Below, one piece after another: positions 1-6,212 of a DNA stretch of 11,171 nt. The position numbers were made by a program, and so were the translations under genes. This DNA is from Rhodobacteraceae bacterium UBA2553. GTDB lineage: Bacteria; Pseudomonadota; Alphaproteobacteria; Rhodobacterales; Rhodobacteraceae. Under the pieces are notes generated by a model. That model did not search any database and had not been told where the DNA came from. It saw nothing but the letters and a program-made list of their open reading frames with translations. The DNA is taken from contig DDMF01000046.1 in the NCBI GenBank assembly GCA_002340515.1, positions 9,511 to 20,681 on the forward strand, given 5' to 3'. Every line of letters starts with the position of its first letter. Position 1 is the first letter of the stretch.

Positions 1-28
1 GGCGTTTGAAAACGTAAAAGACATGTAA

Positions 29-44
29 GGGGCAATCGCGCCCC
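29..44 (-). other. small hairpin downstream of rplO
   Basis: GGGGC (29-33) and GCCCC (40-44) form a 5-bp GC stem with a 6-nt loop just after the rplO stop codon. On the minus strand it is not followed by a clear run of T, so it is not a convincing terminator. It may be a weak structure in the gap before the expected next gene (secY by usual gene order, outside the window). Confidence 0.35.
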
Positions 45-54
45 GAACAAGGTC

Positions 55-525
55 TTATTCAGCCGCAGCCGGGGCCGCTACGGTAAGTTTACCGCCAGCT
101 TTCTCAACAGCTTCCACAGCCGATTTCGACGCACCGGTTACGGTGATGTTGGCTTTGGCGGTTAATTCGCCTTTGGCCAGCACGCGGATGCCGTCAAGCT
201 TGCGACGCACCAGACCCGAAGCAACCAAGGTGTCTTCGGTGATGTCTTTGCCGTCGAGCTTTTTCTCGTCGATGAATTTCTGGATCAGACCAAGGTTGAT
301 CACGGCGAACTTTTTGCGGTTCGGCTTGGTGAAACCACGCTTGGGAAGGCGTTGATAGATCGGCATTTGGCCGCCTTCAAAACCTTTGATGGCTACACCC
401 GAACGGGATTTTTGACCTTTGATACCACGGCCACCGGTTTTACCAGTGCCAGAACCCGGGCCACGACCAACGCGTTTGCGGGGTTTTGTTGCGCCGGGAT
501 TGTCGCGCAGTTCATGAAGTTTCAT
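55..525 (-). CDS. rplO: 50S ribosomal protein L15
   Basis: This encodes L15, a late-assembly protein of the large ribosomal subunit, 156 aa, close to the usual length. The start MKLHELRDNPG is the family's standard N-terminus, followed by the Gly/Arg-rich stretch GGRGIKGQKSRSG (about residues 32-44) and the FEGGQMPIYQRLPKRGF signature (about 49-65). The ATG at 525 is chosen because AGGAGA lies about 6 nt upstream. The reading frame stays open to 648, but those extra 41 residues are not L15-like and overlap the predicted promoter. In most bacteria rplO follows rpmD directly; here about 1.8 kb of accessory sequence lies between them, and rplO has its own promoter candidate. Confidence 0.97.
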   Translation of the reverse strand: MKLHELRDNPGATKPRKRVGRGPGSGTGKTGGRGIKGQKSRSGVAIKGFEGGQMPIYQRLPKRGFTKPNRKKFAVINLGLIQKFIDEKKLDGKDITEDTLVASGLVRRKLDGIRVLAKGELTAKANITVTGASKSAVEAVEKAGGKLTVAAPAAAE

Positions 526-629
526 ATCGCTTCTCCTATTGCCGGAACTGACCCCAGAAGCGTCGGGAGGCCAAACACGGCTTGTGATTTTGATTCTATG
601 GACCGCACCGAAATGCGCGCCACCGGGGG

Positions 630-658
630 CGTATAGAACATGGGGCAAAGCGTTGCAA
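630..658 (-). promoter_or_regulatory. predicted sigma70 promoter for rplO
   Basis: On the minus strand, TTGCAA (653-658) and TATACG (630-635) are separated by exactly 17 bp, in the 149-bp gap upstream of rplO. Transcription would start near 623, giving a leader of roughly 100 nt. The need for a promoter follows from the strong terminator after rpmD and the interposed genes. This is a motif match by eye; no start-site data are available. Confidence 0.6.
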
Positions 659-674
659 GGGTTGCGCGCAGCGA

Positions 675-1064
675 TCAGCGCAAAAGAACGCGGCGACTGA
701 TCACAAAGATCACCCCCCAGACGAGCGTGCGAAAAAGCATCGCCAACACGGTGCGCGGCTCATACGCGCCGCCTTGCATCACATACAGGGCCAAATACCC
801 AAGTATGGCAAGGGAACCGATCGCAATCGCCGCTGAAACCCAGACCGACCATGGCCGCGCGAGCAACAGTCCAAAGCCCGCAAGGATATAGGCAAACCCC
901 GCCACGAAGTTGAACGTCAACACCAACGGCACCGCGTCCCCCACCGCCTGTTGCACCCCTGCCCCGCCAAAGATCGCCATGCCCCCGGCAAAGACGGTCA
1001 TCACGCCGAATATGACTGCGATCAGGCCAATGGCCTTCAGAGTTTTGGGGGTGGCGTGGGTCAT
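675..1064 (-). CDS. small four-helix membrane protein of unknown function
   Basis: The predicted protein has 129 aa and is almost entirely hydrophobic, with four likely transmembrane helices at about residues 11-33, 45-69, 72-95 and 105-124. The short loop GGAYEPRTV (about 98-106) before the last helix resembles small uncharacterised membrane proteins I have seen in Proteobacteria; no function is known to me. The ATG at 1064 is preferred over an upstream in-frame start at 1163 because CGGAG lies 6 nt before it and the upstream extension lacks membrane character. It sits alone between the small ORF's terminator and the rplO promoter, with a weak promoter candidate of its own. It has no evident link to the ribosome. 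Confidence 0.8.
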   Translation of the reverse strand: MTHATPKTLKAIGLIAVIFGVMTVFAGGMAIFGGAGVQQAVGDAVPLVLTFNFVAGFAYILAGFGLLLARPWSVWVSAAIAIGSLAILGYLALYVMQGGAYEPRTVLAMLFRTLVWGVIFVISRRVLLR

Positions 1065-1089
1065 GATGGACTCCGAGTAAGGCAACACC

Positions 1090-1118
1090 AGCTTAGGCGC
1101 GCGCAGGTCGCCCCGCAA
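1090..1118 (-). promoter_or_regulatory. weak promoter candidate for the four-helix membrane protein
   Basis: On the minus strand TTGCGG (1113-1118) and TAAGCT (1090-1095) are 17 bp apart, about 26 bp before the start codon at 1064. The -10 match is poor, and the only support is its location after a terminator and before a gene. Confidence 0.3.
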
Positions 1119-1171
1119 TAAGACGGTGTGCGGCATGAGCTCGCATCTAAAAGCGGGCGGCACAAAACGTC

Positions 1172-1201
1172 AAAACCCCAGCACGGTCGCCGGGGTCTTT
1201 T
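1172..1201 (-). terminator. bidirectional intrinsic terminator candidate
   Basis: ACCCC (1175-1179) and GGGGT (1192-1196) pair. One A/C mismatch follows, then GC/GC, around a 6-nt loop. Four T follow on the minus strand, and CTTTT follows on the plus strand. It lies about 70 bp after the stop of the 45-aa small ORF, so its likely role is to end that minus-strand transcript. Confidence 0.6.
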
Positions 1202-1267
1202 GGTCTTGTCTCATATCGTCTCTGGTATCAGCCTCTGACGCATATCTCGCCGGATCAAATGTTCTGC

Positions 1268-1405
1268 TTACTTACCGCAATTGCAGTCATGCATGAATTC
1301 CGACCACGTTGGGGTCGGCTTTGAAGCCAAAAAGCGTTTGGTGGCCAATGTGGTTGTTGCGATGAGAGCGGCGAAGAGGCCAAGGGGAGCGGTCAGAGCG
1401 GCCAT
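1268..1405 (-). CDS. 45-aa small protein with hydrophobic segment and C-terminal Cys-x-Cys
   Basis: Reading the minus strand from ATG at 1405 gives 45 codons and TAA at 1268-1270. GGAGG lies 5 nt before the ATG, one of the best Shine-Dalgarno sites in the window. The protein begins MAALTAPLGLFAALIATTTL, a short hydrophobic segment (about residues 4-21) followed by Lys-Arg. It ends in a polar tail with Trp34, His39 and the sequence CNCGK, whose two cysteines could bind metal or be redox active. Codons look similar to those of neighbouring genes, and a terminator follows about 70 bp later. I do not recognise the family. It could be a membrane-anchored small protein; chance cannot be excluded for an ORF this short. 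Confidence 0.55.
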   Translation of the reverse strand: MAALTAPLGLFAALIATTTLATKRFLASKPTPTWSEFMHDCNCGK

Positions 1406-1603
1406 AGGGGCCTCCGGTTCAGGGGGTGATAAGTTGCCGCTCTCTTAGGCCTGTGTATTGGCTTGGACCAGCCCGAGATTTGGAAGGGCCGGGTTGCGTT
1501 GGGTGCAGGGGTTGGGGCTTAGGCCAGCGCCCGATGCAGGGTAGGCGCTGCCAAGACAGCGAGTATTCATACGGGTAAATTACACGCCTTGTTAGTGAAT
1601 GCT
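1406..1603. other. 198-bp intergenic stretch with a GC-rich inverted repeat
   Basis: No convincing gene is visible. A 7-bp inverted repeat, CAGCGCC (1525-1531) and GGCGCTG (1544-1550), encloses a 12-nt loop. The stretch is C/G rich with CCCCAACCCCTGCACCCAACG-type runs on the minus strand, unlike the AT-richer gene just upstream. I found no strong promoter for the small ORF here, so it may be read through from the gene upstream. A dispersed genomic repeat is possible but not testable here. Confidence 0.3.
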
Positions 1604-2155
1604 TTAGCCAACCGGCAAAAGTCCACAGTGCGAGACCCGATACAACGCCCAAATAAAACCACCGACAAAACCCAATCCAGAACCGGCTAGGCATATTCCC
1701 CATAGCCAATACCAGACGTTTTGCGACTTCCACGCACGTTCAGCTTTCTCATGCCATTTATCGTGTTTGGCAATTTCCTGATTACGCCCAGAATTCATTT
1801 CATCAGCCAAACTATGGGGTGATGAAATGACCTCAGGGGTTGCCTTAATACTGTTCGAGAGTTGATCCCGATTATGCGCACACGCAAAGTGATCTGCCTT
1901 TTTTTCAGCTCGTTTGGCCAGGCATACAAGCGATGCCCCTGACGCCACGACACCAACCAAGAAAAACCAAAAACTCAGCAAAAATAAGTTGAAGGCGAAA
2001 ACAGGGTCTGGAAGACTTGAGGCAAGACTTACAAGTGAAATGGCACCGCCAGCCGATCCAATCCCAAGCCACAAATGAAACTGTCGCCAATAAGCCTGTG
2101 CCTCATTGTTAAAACTTTGGATCAACCTCTGAGTTTCTGCAGTTTGATCTGTCAA
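1604..2155 (-). CDS. hypothetical three-TM membrane protein with TTG start
   Basis: The protein has 183 aa. It starts with a short soluble N-terminus rich in Gln and Asn, then two adjacent hydrophobic segments (about 29-48 and 53-80). A polar charged domain follows (about 81-147) with Lys, His, Glu and the stretch KHDKWHEKAERAW, which could form an amphipathic helix. A third membrane segment lies at about 148-172. No ATG fits the start: TTG at 2155 is preceded by an AAGGTGAGGA ribosome-binding site about 10 nt away. The gene looks AT-richer than the ribosomal genes and follows the terminator after rpmD, suggesting later acquisition. I recognise no family and infer no function. Confidence 0.7.
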   Translation of the reverse strand: MTDQTAETQRLIQSFNNEAQAYWRQFHLWLGIGSAGGAISLVSLASSLPDPVFAFNLFLLSFWFFLVGVVASGASLVCLAKRAEKKADHFACAHNRDQLSNSIKATPEVISSPHSLADEMNSGRNQEIAKHDKWHEKAERAWKSQNVWYWLWGICLAGSGLGFVGGFIWALYRVSHCGLLPVG

Positions 2156-2211
2156 AATATTAAATCCTCACCTTTTCAGCCAGCTTTAAAAAACGGGCTG
2201 GTATATGCAAT

Positions 2212-2247
2212 AAAAAAACGCCCCGGCCATTTCTGACCGGGGCGTTT
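2212..2247 (-). terminator. strong intrinsic terminator after rpmD
   Basis: An 11-bp perfect stem (AAACGCCCCGG at 2216-2226, CCGGGGCGTTT at 2237-2247) with a 10-nt loop is followed on the minus strand by seven consecutive T. It lies about 95 bp after the rpmD stop and should end the rpmC-to-rpmD transcript. This is the strongest terminator in the window for minus-strand transcription. Confidence 0.9.
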
Positions 2248-2250
2248 CAA

Positions 2251-2333
2251 TTTCTAAAGAAACGTGGTGCCGGGGCTGTCCCCGTTCAAACCTCAATCCT
2301 TCCACTGGAAGGCGTGTCAGACCTTGCGGTCTG
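2251..2333 (-). ncRNA. structured 3' region of rpmD: four tandem hairpins
   Basis: Between the rpmD stop and the terminator the minus strand can form four consecutive simple hairpins. They are CAGACC/GGTCTG with a GCAA loop (2318-2333), CCTTCC/GGAAGG with a 3-nt loop (2298-2312), CGGGG/CCCCG with an ACAG loop (2271-2284) and TTTC/GAAA (2251-2262). GCAA is a GNRA tetraloop only on the minus strand, which fits RNA made in the operon direction. It may be a stabilising 3' UTR or the source of a processed small RNA; neither is shown here. No known family is recognised. Confidence 0.5.
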
Positions 2334-2342
2334 AACCGGTCT

Positions 2343-2531
2343 TCACCCTTTTTCTTCGATGATCTCAACCATGTGAGAGATCGAGCGCACCATGCCGCGG
2401 ACGGCGGGGGTGTCTTCGAGCTCACGGGTTTTATGCATCTTGTTCAGACCCAAGCCGATCAGCGTTTGACGCTGTTTGGCGGGGCGACGGATCGGCGAGC
2501 CGACCTGTTTCACAACGATGGTTTTAGCCAT
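2343..2531 (-). CDS. rpmD: 50S ribosomal protein L30
   Basis: This encodes L30, a small large-subunit protein, 62 aa, the short bacterial form. It starts MAKTIVVKQVGSPIRRPAKQ, contains the family motif TLIGLGLNKMHKTRELEDTP (about residues 23-42) and ends in an acidic-basic helix. The start lies 13 nt after the rpsE stop with a GGAGA site before it, so the two are translated from one message. It is the last gene of its unit here, followed by hairpins and a terminator rather than by rplO. Confidence 0.96.
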   Translation of the reverse strand: MAKTIVVKQVGSPIRRPAKQRQTLIGLGLNKMHKTRELEDTPAVRGMVRSISHMVEIIEEKG

Positions 2532-2544
2532 TGGTCAGATCTCC

Positions 2545-3111
2545 TTACGCGTCAGTGGTTTCAGCCGGGGCAGCGGTGTTGTTGCCCAGGATGTCAGCCA
2601 CTTTTTTACCACGACGCTGTGCGATTTGGCGCGGGCTTGCTTCTTTGGTCAAGCCGTTGATGGTCGCACGGATCATGTTGTAGGGGTTTGCGGAACCCAA
2701 AGACTTGGAAACCACGTCTTTAACGCCCAACATTTCGAACACGGCACGCATTGGGCCACCAGCAATAATACCGGTCCCTTCTGGGGCTGTGCGCATAACC
2801 ACTTTACCAGCGCCATGACGGCCCTCGATGTCGTGGTGCAGGGTGCGGCCTTCACGAAGAGGCACGCGGATCATTTGACGCTTGGCTTGCTCGGTGGCTT
2901 TACGAATGGCCTCTGGGACCTCTTTCGCTTTACCTTTACCAAAGCCAACGCGGCCTTTTTGGTCGCCAACAACCACAAGGGCTGCGAAGCCAAAGCGCTT
3001 ACCACCTTTTACGGTTTTGGATACGCGGTTGATCGCAACCAAGCGATCTGCGAATTCCGGTGCTTCGTCGCGTTCGCGACGGGGGCCCCGGCGGTTTTCA
3101 CGTTCTGCCAT
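2545..3111 (-). CDS. rpsE: 30S ribosomal protein S5
   Basis: This encodes S5, a small-subunit protein at the mRNA entry side involved in accuracy, 188 aa. The N-terminus is arginine- and acid-rich (MAERENRRGPRRERDE), as in other Rhodobacteraceae. It is followed by the double-stranded RNA-binding domain with VSKTVKGGKRFGFAALVVVG (about 30-49), whose Lys-Gly-Gly loop is the site of spectinomycin-resistance changes in known bacteria; the loop looks wild type. The second domain carries the HGAGKVVMRTAPEGTGIIAG region (about 99-118). The ATG at 3111 has AAGGA 8-9 nt upstream. A 172-bp gap before it is unusual for this operon. Confidence 0.97.
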   Translation of the reverse strand: MAERENRRGPRRERDEAPEFADRLVAINRVSKTVKGGKRFGFAALVVVGDQKGRVGFGKGKAKEVPEAIRKATEQAKRQMIRVPLREGRTLHHDIEGRHGAGKVVMRTAPEGTGIIAGGPMRAVFEMLGVKDVVSKSLGSANPYNMIRATINGLTKEASPRQIAQRRGKKVADILGNNTAAPAETTDA

Positions 3112-3130
3112 GAGGCAAATCCTTTCATGT

Positions 3131-3186
3131 GGCGTTTTACGCCGTAAAATCTCAATCCTGGTGAGCGACAGGGGTTAACCTGTCGC
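3131..3186 (-). other. two hairpins in the rpsE leader
   Basis: GGCGT/ACGCC with a 3-nt loop lies at 3131-3143, and GCGACAGG/CCTGTCGC with a 6-nt loop at 3165-3186. The second is a perfect 8-bp stem. They occupy the gap between rplR and rpsE, upstream of the rpsE ribosome-binding site. They could affect S5 translation or message processing, but no T run marks them as terminators. Confidence 0.45.
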
Positions 3187-3199
3187 CCCCGGATCATCG

Positions 3200-3229
3200 G
3201 GAGGGCATATCTGCCCTCCTCTTTTTTTT
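3200..3229 (+). terminator. intrinsic terminator facing the plus strand
   Basis: A perfect 8-bp stem, GGAGGGCA (3200-3207) and TGCCCTCC (3212-3219), has a 4-nt TATC loop. On the plus strand it is followed by TC and eight T (3222-3229). On the minus strand the run of A precedes the hairpin, so it should not stop the ribosomal operon. No plus-strand gene ends here, so it would only stop antisense transcription coming from rpmD/rpsE, or it came in with the adjacent repeat. Confidence 0.7.
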
Positions 3230-3232
3230 GTC

Positions 3233-3276
3233 GCGCAACTTGGTCCGAAAACCGGTTTCCACTTTTCGGGTTGCGC
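3233..3276. repeat. 44-bp palindromic element, dispersed-repeat type
   Basis: Two nested perfect inverted repeats are present. GCGCAAC (3233-3239) pairs with GTTGCGC (3270-3276), and CCGAAAA (3245-3251) pairs with TTTTCGG (3263-3269), around CCGGTTTCCAC. The core 'AAAACCGGTTTCCACTTTT' resembles the short palindromic intergenic repeats common in alphaproteobacterial genomes; this is recognition, not a search result. It begins 8 bp after the rplR stop and probably inserted into the operon there, accounting for much of the large rplR-rpsE gap. Confidence 0.7.
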
Positions 3277-3283
3277 TTATTTC

Positions 3284-3643
3284 TTAGAACTTCAAGCCAC
3301 CTTCACGGGCTGCGTCGGCCAAGGCCTTCACTTTGCCGTGGAACAGGAAGCCACCGCGGTCGAAGTAACATTCTTCGACACCGGCCTTTTTGGCACGTTC
3401 GGCAATTGCAGCGCCCACTTTTGAAGCGGCTTCTACGTTGTTTTTGCCAACCACACCCAAAGCTGCCTCGAGAGAGGAAGCCGAGGCCAGTGTTGTGCCC
3501 TGAACGTCGTCGATCAGCTGAACGCTGATGTTCTTGTTCGAGCGGTGCACAGAGAGGCGCATTTTGCCCACATTGTGCTTGCGAAGTTTGTTCCGGACGC
3601 GCAGGCGGCGCTTGAGGAACAGGGTCCGTTTGCTGTTTGCCAT
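3284..3643 (-). CDS. rplR: 50S ribosomal protein L18
   Basis: This encodes L18, which binds 5S rRNA together with L5 and L25 at the central protuberance, 119 aa. The basic N-terminus (MANSKRTLFLKRRLRVRNKL) leads to the core with LRKHNVGKMRLSVHRSNKNI (about residues 18-37), and the protein ends with the typical YFDRGGFLFHGKVKALADAAREGGLKF region. Length and both ends match the family. The start is 11 nt after the rplF stop with AAGGA upstream. The sequence after its stop holds a palindromic repeat. Confidence 0.97.
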   Translation of the reverse strand: MANSKRTLFLKRRLRVRNKLRKHNVGKMRLSVHRSNKNISVQLIDDVQGTTLASASSLEAALGVVGKNNVEAASKVGAAIAERAKKAGVEECYFDRGGFLFHGKVKALADAAREGGLKF

Positions 3644-3654
3644 CTTGCTGGTCC

Positions 3655-4188
3655 TTACTTCTTCTTACCTTCCTTGCGGAAGATATACTCGTCTTTGTAT
3701 TTGATACCTTTGCCTTTATAGGGCTCGGGTTTCCGCCAGGCGCGGATATTGGCCGCAACTTGGCCGACGAGTTGTTGATCGATGCCTTCGACGATGATGA
3801 CGGTTTGCTTAGGGGCCGTCACAGTGACGCCCTCCGGTGCAACATAGTCAACATCATGTGACAGGCCGAGGTTCAGTTTCAGGACATTGCCCTGCATGGA
3901 CGCACGATAACCAACACCGTTGATTTCGAGTTCCTTTTTGAAGCCTTCGGACACGCCCGTTACCAGATTGGCAACCATTGTGCGGCTCATGCCCCACTGT
4001 TGGCGCGCACGCTTCGATTTGCCACGAGGCTCAACCGAAACGCTGCTGTCCCCGACGGTGATTGTGACATCGTCGGTGGCGGTGAATGTGAGGGTCCCTT
4101 TCGGGCCCTTTACTTCAACAGTCTGGCCTGAAACCGAAGCGCTAACGCCAGCGGGCAGTTCGACTGGTTTTTTACCAATACGAGACAT
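3655..4188 (-). CDS. rplF: 50S ribosomal protein L6
   Basis: This encodes L6, a two-domain protein near the factor-binding site of the large subunit, 177 aa, as in E. coli. It starts MSRIGKKPVELPAGV. The C-terminal signature GVGYRASMQGNVLKLNLGLSH (about 92-112, interrupted here only in description) and the lysine-rich tail ANIRAWRKPEPYKGKGIKY are intact. The start lies 10 nt after the rpsH stop with AGGAGG-like sequence overlapping the gap, typical of tight coupling. Nothing is unusual. Confidence 0.97.
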   Translation of the reverse strand: MSRIGKKPVELPAGVSASVSGQTVEVKGPKGTLTFTATDDVTITVGDSSVSVEPRGKSKRARQQWGMSRTMVANLVTGVSEGFKKELEINGVGYRASMQGNVLKLNLGLSHDVDYVAPEGVTVTAPKQTVIIVEGIDQQLVGQVAANIRAWRKPEPYKGKGIKYKDEYIFRKEGKKK

Positions 4189-4198
4189 TCAGACCTCC

Positions 4199-4591
4199 TT
4201 AGAAGACGGTGCAAAGAACTTCGCCGCCAACATTCTGGCTGCGAGCATTTGCGTCCGACATGACACCCTTGGGGGTGGACACGATCGACACACCCAGACC
4301 CTGACGGACCTGTGGGATGTCTTTCACGCCCATGTAAACGCGACGACCAGGTTTTGAAACCCGTTTCACTTCGCGAATGACAGGGGTGCCATCATAATAT
4401 TTAAGGCCGATTTCAAGGGTCGGATGACCATTTACGTCGGTGCCATTTTCGTAGCCGCGGATGTAACCTTCGTCCTGAAGAACATCCAAAACCCAGCCGC
4501 GCAGTTTCGACGCAGGGGTCGAAACAGTGGTTTTACCACGCAGTTGAGCGTTGCGGATACGGGTGAGCATATCGCCGATAGGATCGTTCAT
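4199..4591 (-). CDS. rpsH: 30S ribosomal protein S8
   Basis: This encodes S8, a primary 16S rRNA-binding protein, 130 aa, the same length as the E. coli protein. It starts MNDPIGDMLTRIRNAQ and ends with the conserved RVYMGVKDIPQVRQGLG and GVMSDANARS...GGEVLCTVF segments. In E. coli S8 represses the spc operon by binding near the rplE start; no equivalent structure was identified here. It starts 13 nt after rpsN. Confidence 0.97.
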   Translation of the reverse strand: MNDPIGDMLTRIRNAQLRGKTTVSTPASKLRGWVLDVLQDEGYIRGYENGTDVNGHPTLEIGLKYYDGTPVIREVKRVSKPGRRVYMGVKDIPQVRQGLGVSIVSTPKGVMSDANARSQNVGGEVLCTVF

Positions 4592-4604
4592 ATCTGTCTC
4601 TCCC

Positions 4605-4910
4605 TTACCAGCTCGATTTCACCATGCCGGGGATTTGGCCGTTAGAGCCAAGTTCCCGCAGCGCGATCCGCGAAACTTTGAGTTTACGATAGTAAGCATG
4701 CGGACGACCGGTCAGCTGGCAACGGTTGTGCAAGCGTGTGGCCGAGCTGTTACGCGGCAGTTTTGCAAGTTTCAGGCGAGCGGTGAAACGCTCTTCCATC
4801 GATTTGCTTTCATCGTTAGCGATCTCTTTCAGAGCGGCACGTTTGGCGGCGTATTTTTCCACCAAAGCCTGACGCTTCTTCTCGCGTTCGATCATTGCTT
4901 TTTTAGCCAT
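4605..4910 (-). CDS. rpsN: 30S ribosomal protein S14 (zinc-free long form)
   Basis: This encodes S14 of the 30S head, 101 aa. It is the long form lacking the CxxC-x12-CxxC zinc ribbon of short S14; only one cysteine remains in CQLTGRPHAYYRK (about residues 63-75), the conserved RNA-binding stretch. The C-terminus, with SRIALRELGSNGQIPGMVKSSW-type ending, is canonical. It begins MAKKAMIEREKKR and is 19 nt after the rplE stop. It is the zinc-independent type usual for Proteobacteria. Confidence 0.96.
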   Translation of the reverse strand: MAKKAMIEREKKRQALVEKYAAKRAALKEIANDESKSMEERFTARLKLAKLPRNSSATRLHNRCQLTGRPHAYYRKLKVSRIALRELGSNGQIPGMVKSSW

Positions 4911-4929
4911 GTCTATTCCTTCCCGCGGA

Positions 4930-5484
4930 TCAGCTGTTAAAGGGCATGTTGAAGGCTTTCAGCATGCTCTTTGCTTCCGCGTCGGTTTTCGCGGTGGTGG
5001 CAATTACGATGTCCATGCCCCAGTTTTCATCCACTTTATCAAAGTCGATTTCTGGGAACACGATGTGCTCTTTCAAGCCCATGGCATAGTTGCCACGGCC
5101 ATCAAACGAGTTGCCCGAAACGCCGCGGAAATCGCGGATACGGGGCATCGCAACGGTGATCAGACGGTCCAGGAATTCGTACATACGGTCACCGCGAAGG
5201 GTTACTTTCGCACCCATCGGCATGTCCTCACGGACGCGGAAACCAGCGATCGATTTCTTGGCTTTGGTCGTCAACGCCTGTTGGCCAGCGATGGAAGACA
5301 GGTCAGCAACAGCCGACTTGGCTTTCTTCGAGTCCTTCACGGCTGCGGCACCGCAACCAATGTTCAGAACGATTTTGTCCAGACGTGGGATCTGCATATC
5401 GTTTTTATAGCCGAACTCTTCTTTCAGAGCGGCACGAACGCTGTCTTTATACGCGGACTTCAGACGGGGGGTATAATCAGACAT
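4930..5484 (-). CDS. rplE: 50S ribosomal protein L5
   Basis: This encodes L5, a 5S rRNA-binding protein of the central protuberance contacting the P-site tRNA, 184 aa. It starts MSDYTPRLKSAYKDSV and contains IPRLDKIVLNIGCG (about 33-46), the glycine motif GVSGNSFDGRGNYAMGLKEH (about 122-141) and the terminal IVIATTAKTDAEAKSMLKAF. The ATG at 5484 overlaps the rplX stop as TGATG, with GGGGAG 8 nt upstream. A TTG one codon earlier is also open but less likely. The overlap implies translational coupling to L24. Confidence 0.96.
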   Translation of the reverse strand: MSDYTPRLKSAYKDSVRAALKEEFGYKNDMQIPRLDKIVLNIGCGAAAVKDSKKAKSAVADLSSIAGQQALTTKAKKSIAGFRVREDMPMGAKVTLRGDRMYEFLDRLITVAMPRIRDFRGVSGNSFDGRGNYAMGLKEHIVFPEIDFDKVDENWGMDIVIATTAKTDAEAKSMLKAFNMPFNS

Positions 5485-5789
5485 CAAATGGTCTCCCCTG
5501 TTGATTTTGCAAAACGTACTTTCTTGCCGTCTTCCTCGCGGAAGCCAACACGGGTCGCTTTGCCGTTCTTGTCCAAAAGAGCCAGGTTCGACAGTTGGAT
5601 TGGCATCGCTTTCGGGATGCGGCCACCTTGTGACGTTTGGCTTTGACGGGTGTGGCGTACGGCCATGTTCACGCCGTCAACAATGGCTTTTCCGGCTTTT
5701 GGATCAACAGATGCGATCGCGCCTTCTTTGCCTTTGTCTTTACCGGCCAGAACGATAACTTTATCGCCTTTTTGCAGTTTAGCAGCCAT
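5484..5789 (-). CDS. rplX: 50S ribosomal protein L24
   Basis: This encodes L24, an assembly-initiating large-subunit protein, 101 aa. A KOW motif is visible in KGDKVIVLAGKDKGKEGAIA (about residues 7-26), the usual N-terminal RNA-binding domain, followed by VDGVNMAVRHTRQSQTSQGG. It begins one base after the rplN stop and ends overlapping the rplE start, so rplN, rplX and rplE are closely coupled. Confidence 0.97.
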   Translation of the reverse strand: MAAKLQKGDKVIVLAGKDKGKEGAIASVDPKAGKAIVDGVNMAVRHTRQSQTSQGGRIPKAMPIQLSNLALLDKNGKATRVGFREEDGKKVRFAKSTGETI

Positions 5790-5790
5790 C

Positions 5791-6159
5791 TTACAGAACC
5801 TCCGGAGCCAGCGAGATGATCTTCATGAAGTTCTTCGCGCGGAGTTCGCGAACAACCGGTCCAAAGATCCGGGTGCCAACGGGCTCGTTGTTGTTGTTCA
5901 AGATAACGGCCGCATTGCGGTCGAAGCGAATGGCGGTGCCGTCTTCACGACGGACTTCTTTTGCGGTGCGAACGACGACGGCCTTACGGACGTCCCCTTT
6001 TTTAACGCGACCGCGCGGAATGGCTTCCTTAACCGAGACAACAATGATGTCGCCTACGGATGCGTATTTACGCTTGGAACCACCCAGAACCTTGATGCAC
6101 TGAACACGGCGCGCGCCGCTGTTGTCAGCTACATCCAGATTGGTTTGCATCTGGATCAT
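5791..6159 (-). CDS. rplN: 50S ribosomal protein L14
   Basis: This encodes L14, a highly conserved protein at the subunit interface, 122 aa. It starts MIQMQTNLDVADNSGARRV, has the PROSITE-type EAIPRGRVKKGDVRKAVVVR region (about 49-68) and ends FMKIISLAPEVL, all standard. The gap to rpsQ (88 nt) is longer than usual for this pair and contains inverted repeats described separately. Confidence 0.98.
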   Translation of the reverse strand: MIQMQTNLDVADNSGARRVQCIKVLGGSKRKYASVGDIIVVSVKEAIPRGRVKKGDVRKAVVVRTAKEVRREDGTAIRFDRNAAVILNNNNEPVGTRIFGPVVRELRAKNFMKIISLAPEVL

Positions 6160-6212
6160 GTGGTTTCTCCCGACCTTTGGGGCGCCGATGCATGGCGGAA
6201 CCCCCAGGGTTT

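Noticed and set aside
526..648. 41-residue N-terminal extension of rplO
   Set aside because: The extension is not L15-like and covers the promoter; the ATG at 525 has a good Shine-Dalgarno and a canonical N-terminus.
1065..1163. 33-residue N-terminal extension of the four-helix membrane protein
   Set aside because: It would cover the promoter candidate and has no membrane or signal character; the ATG at 1064 has its own ribosome-binding site.
1419..1733. Minus-strand frame overlapping the end of the three-TM protein gene
   Set aside because: It overlaps the better-supported gene in another frame, its C-terminal half is a proline-rich translation of a GC-rich intergenic region, and no good ribosome-binding site precedes it.
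2476..3147. 223-codon plus-strand frame opposite rpsE and rpmD
   Set aside because: It is fully antisense to two conserved genes and has no recognisable protein features.
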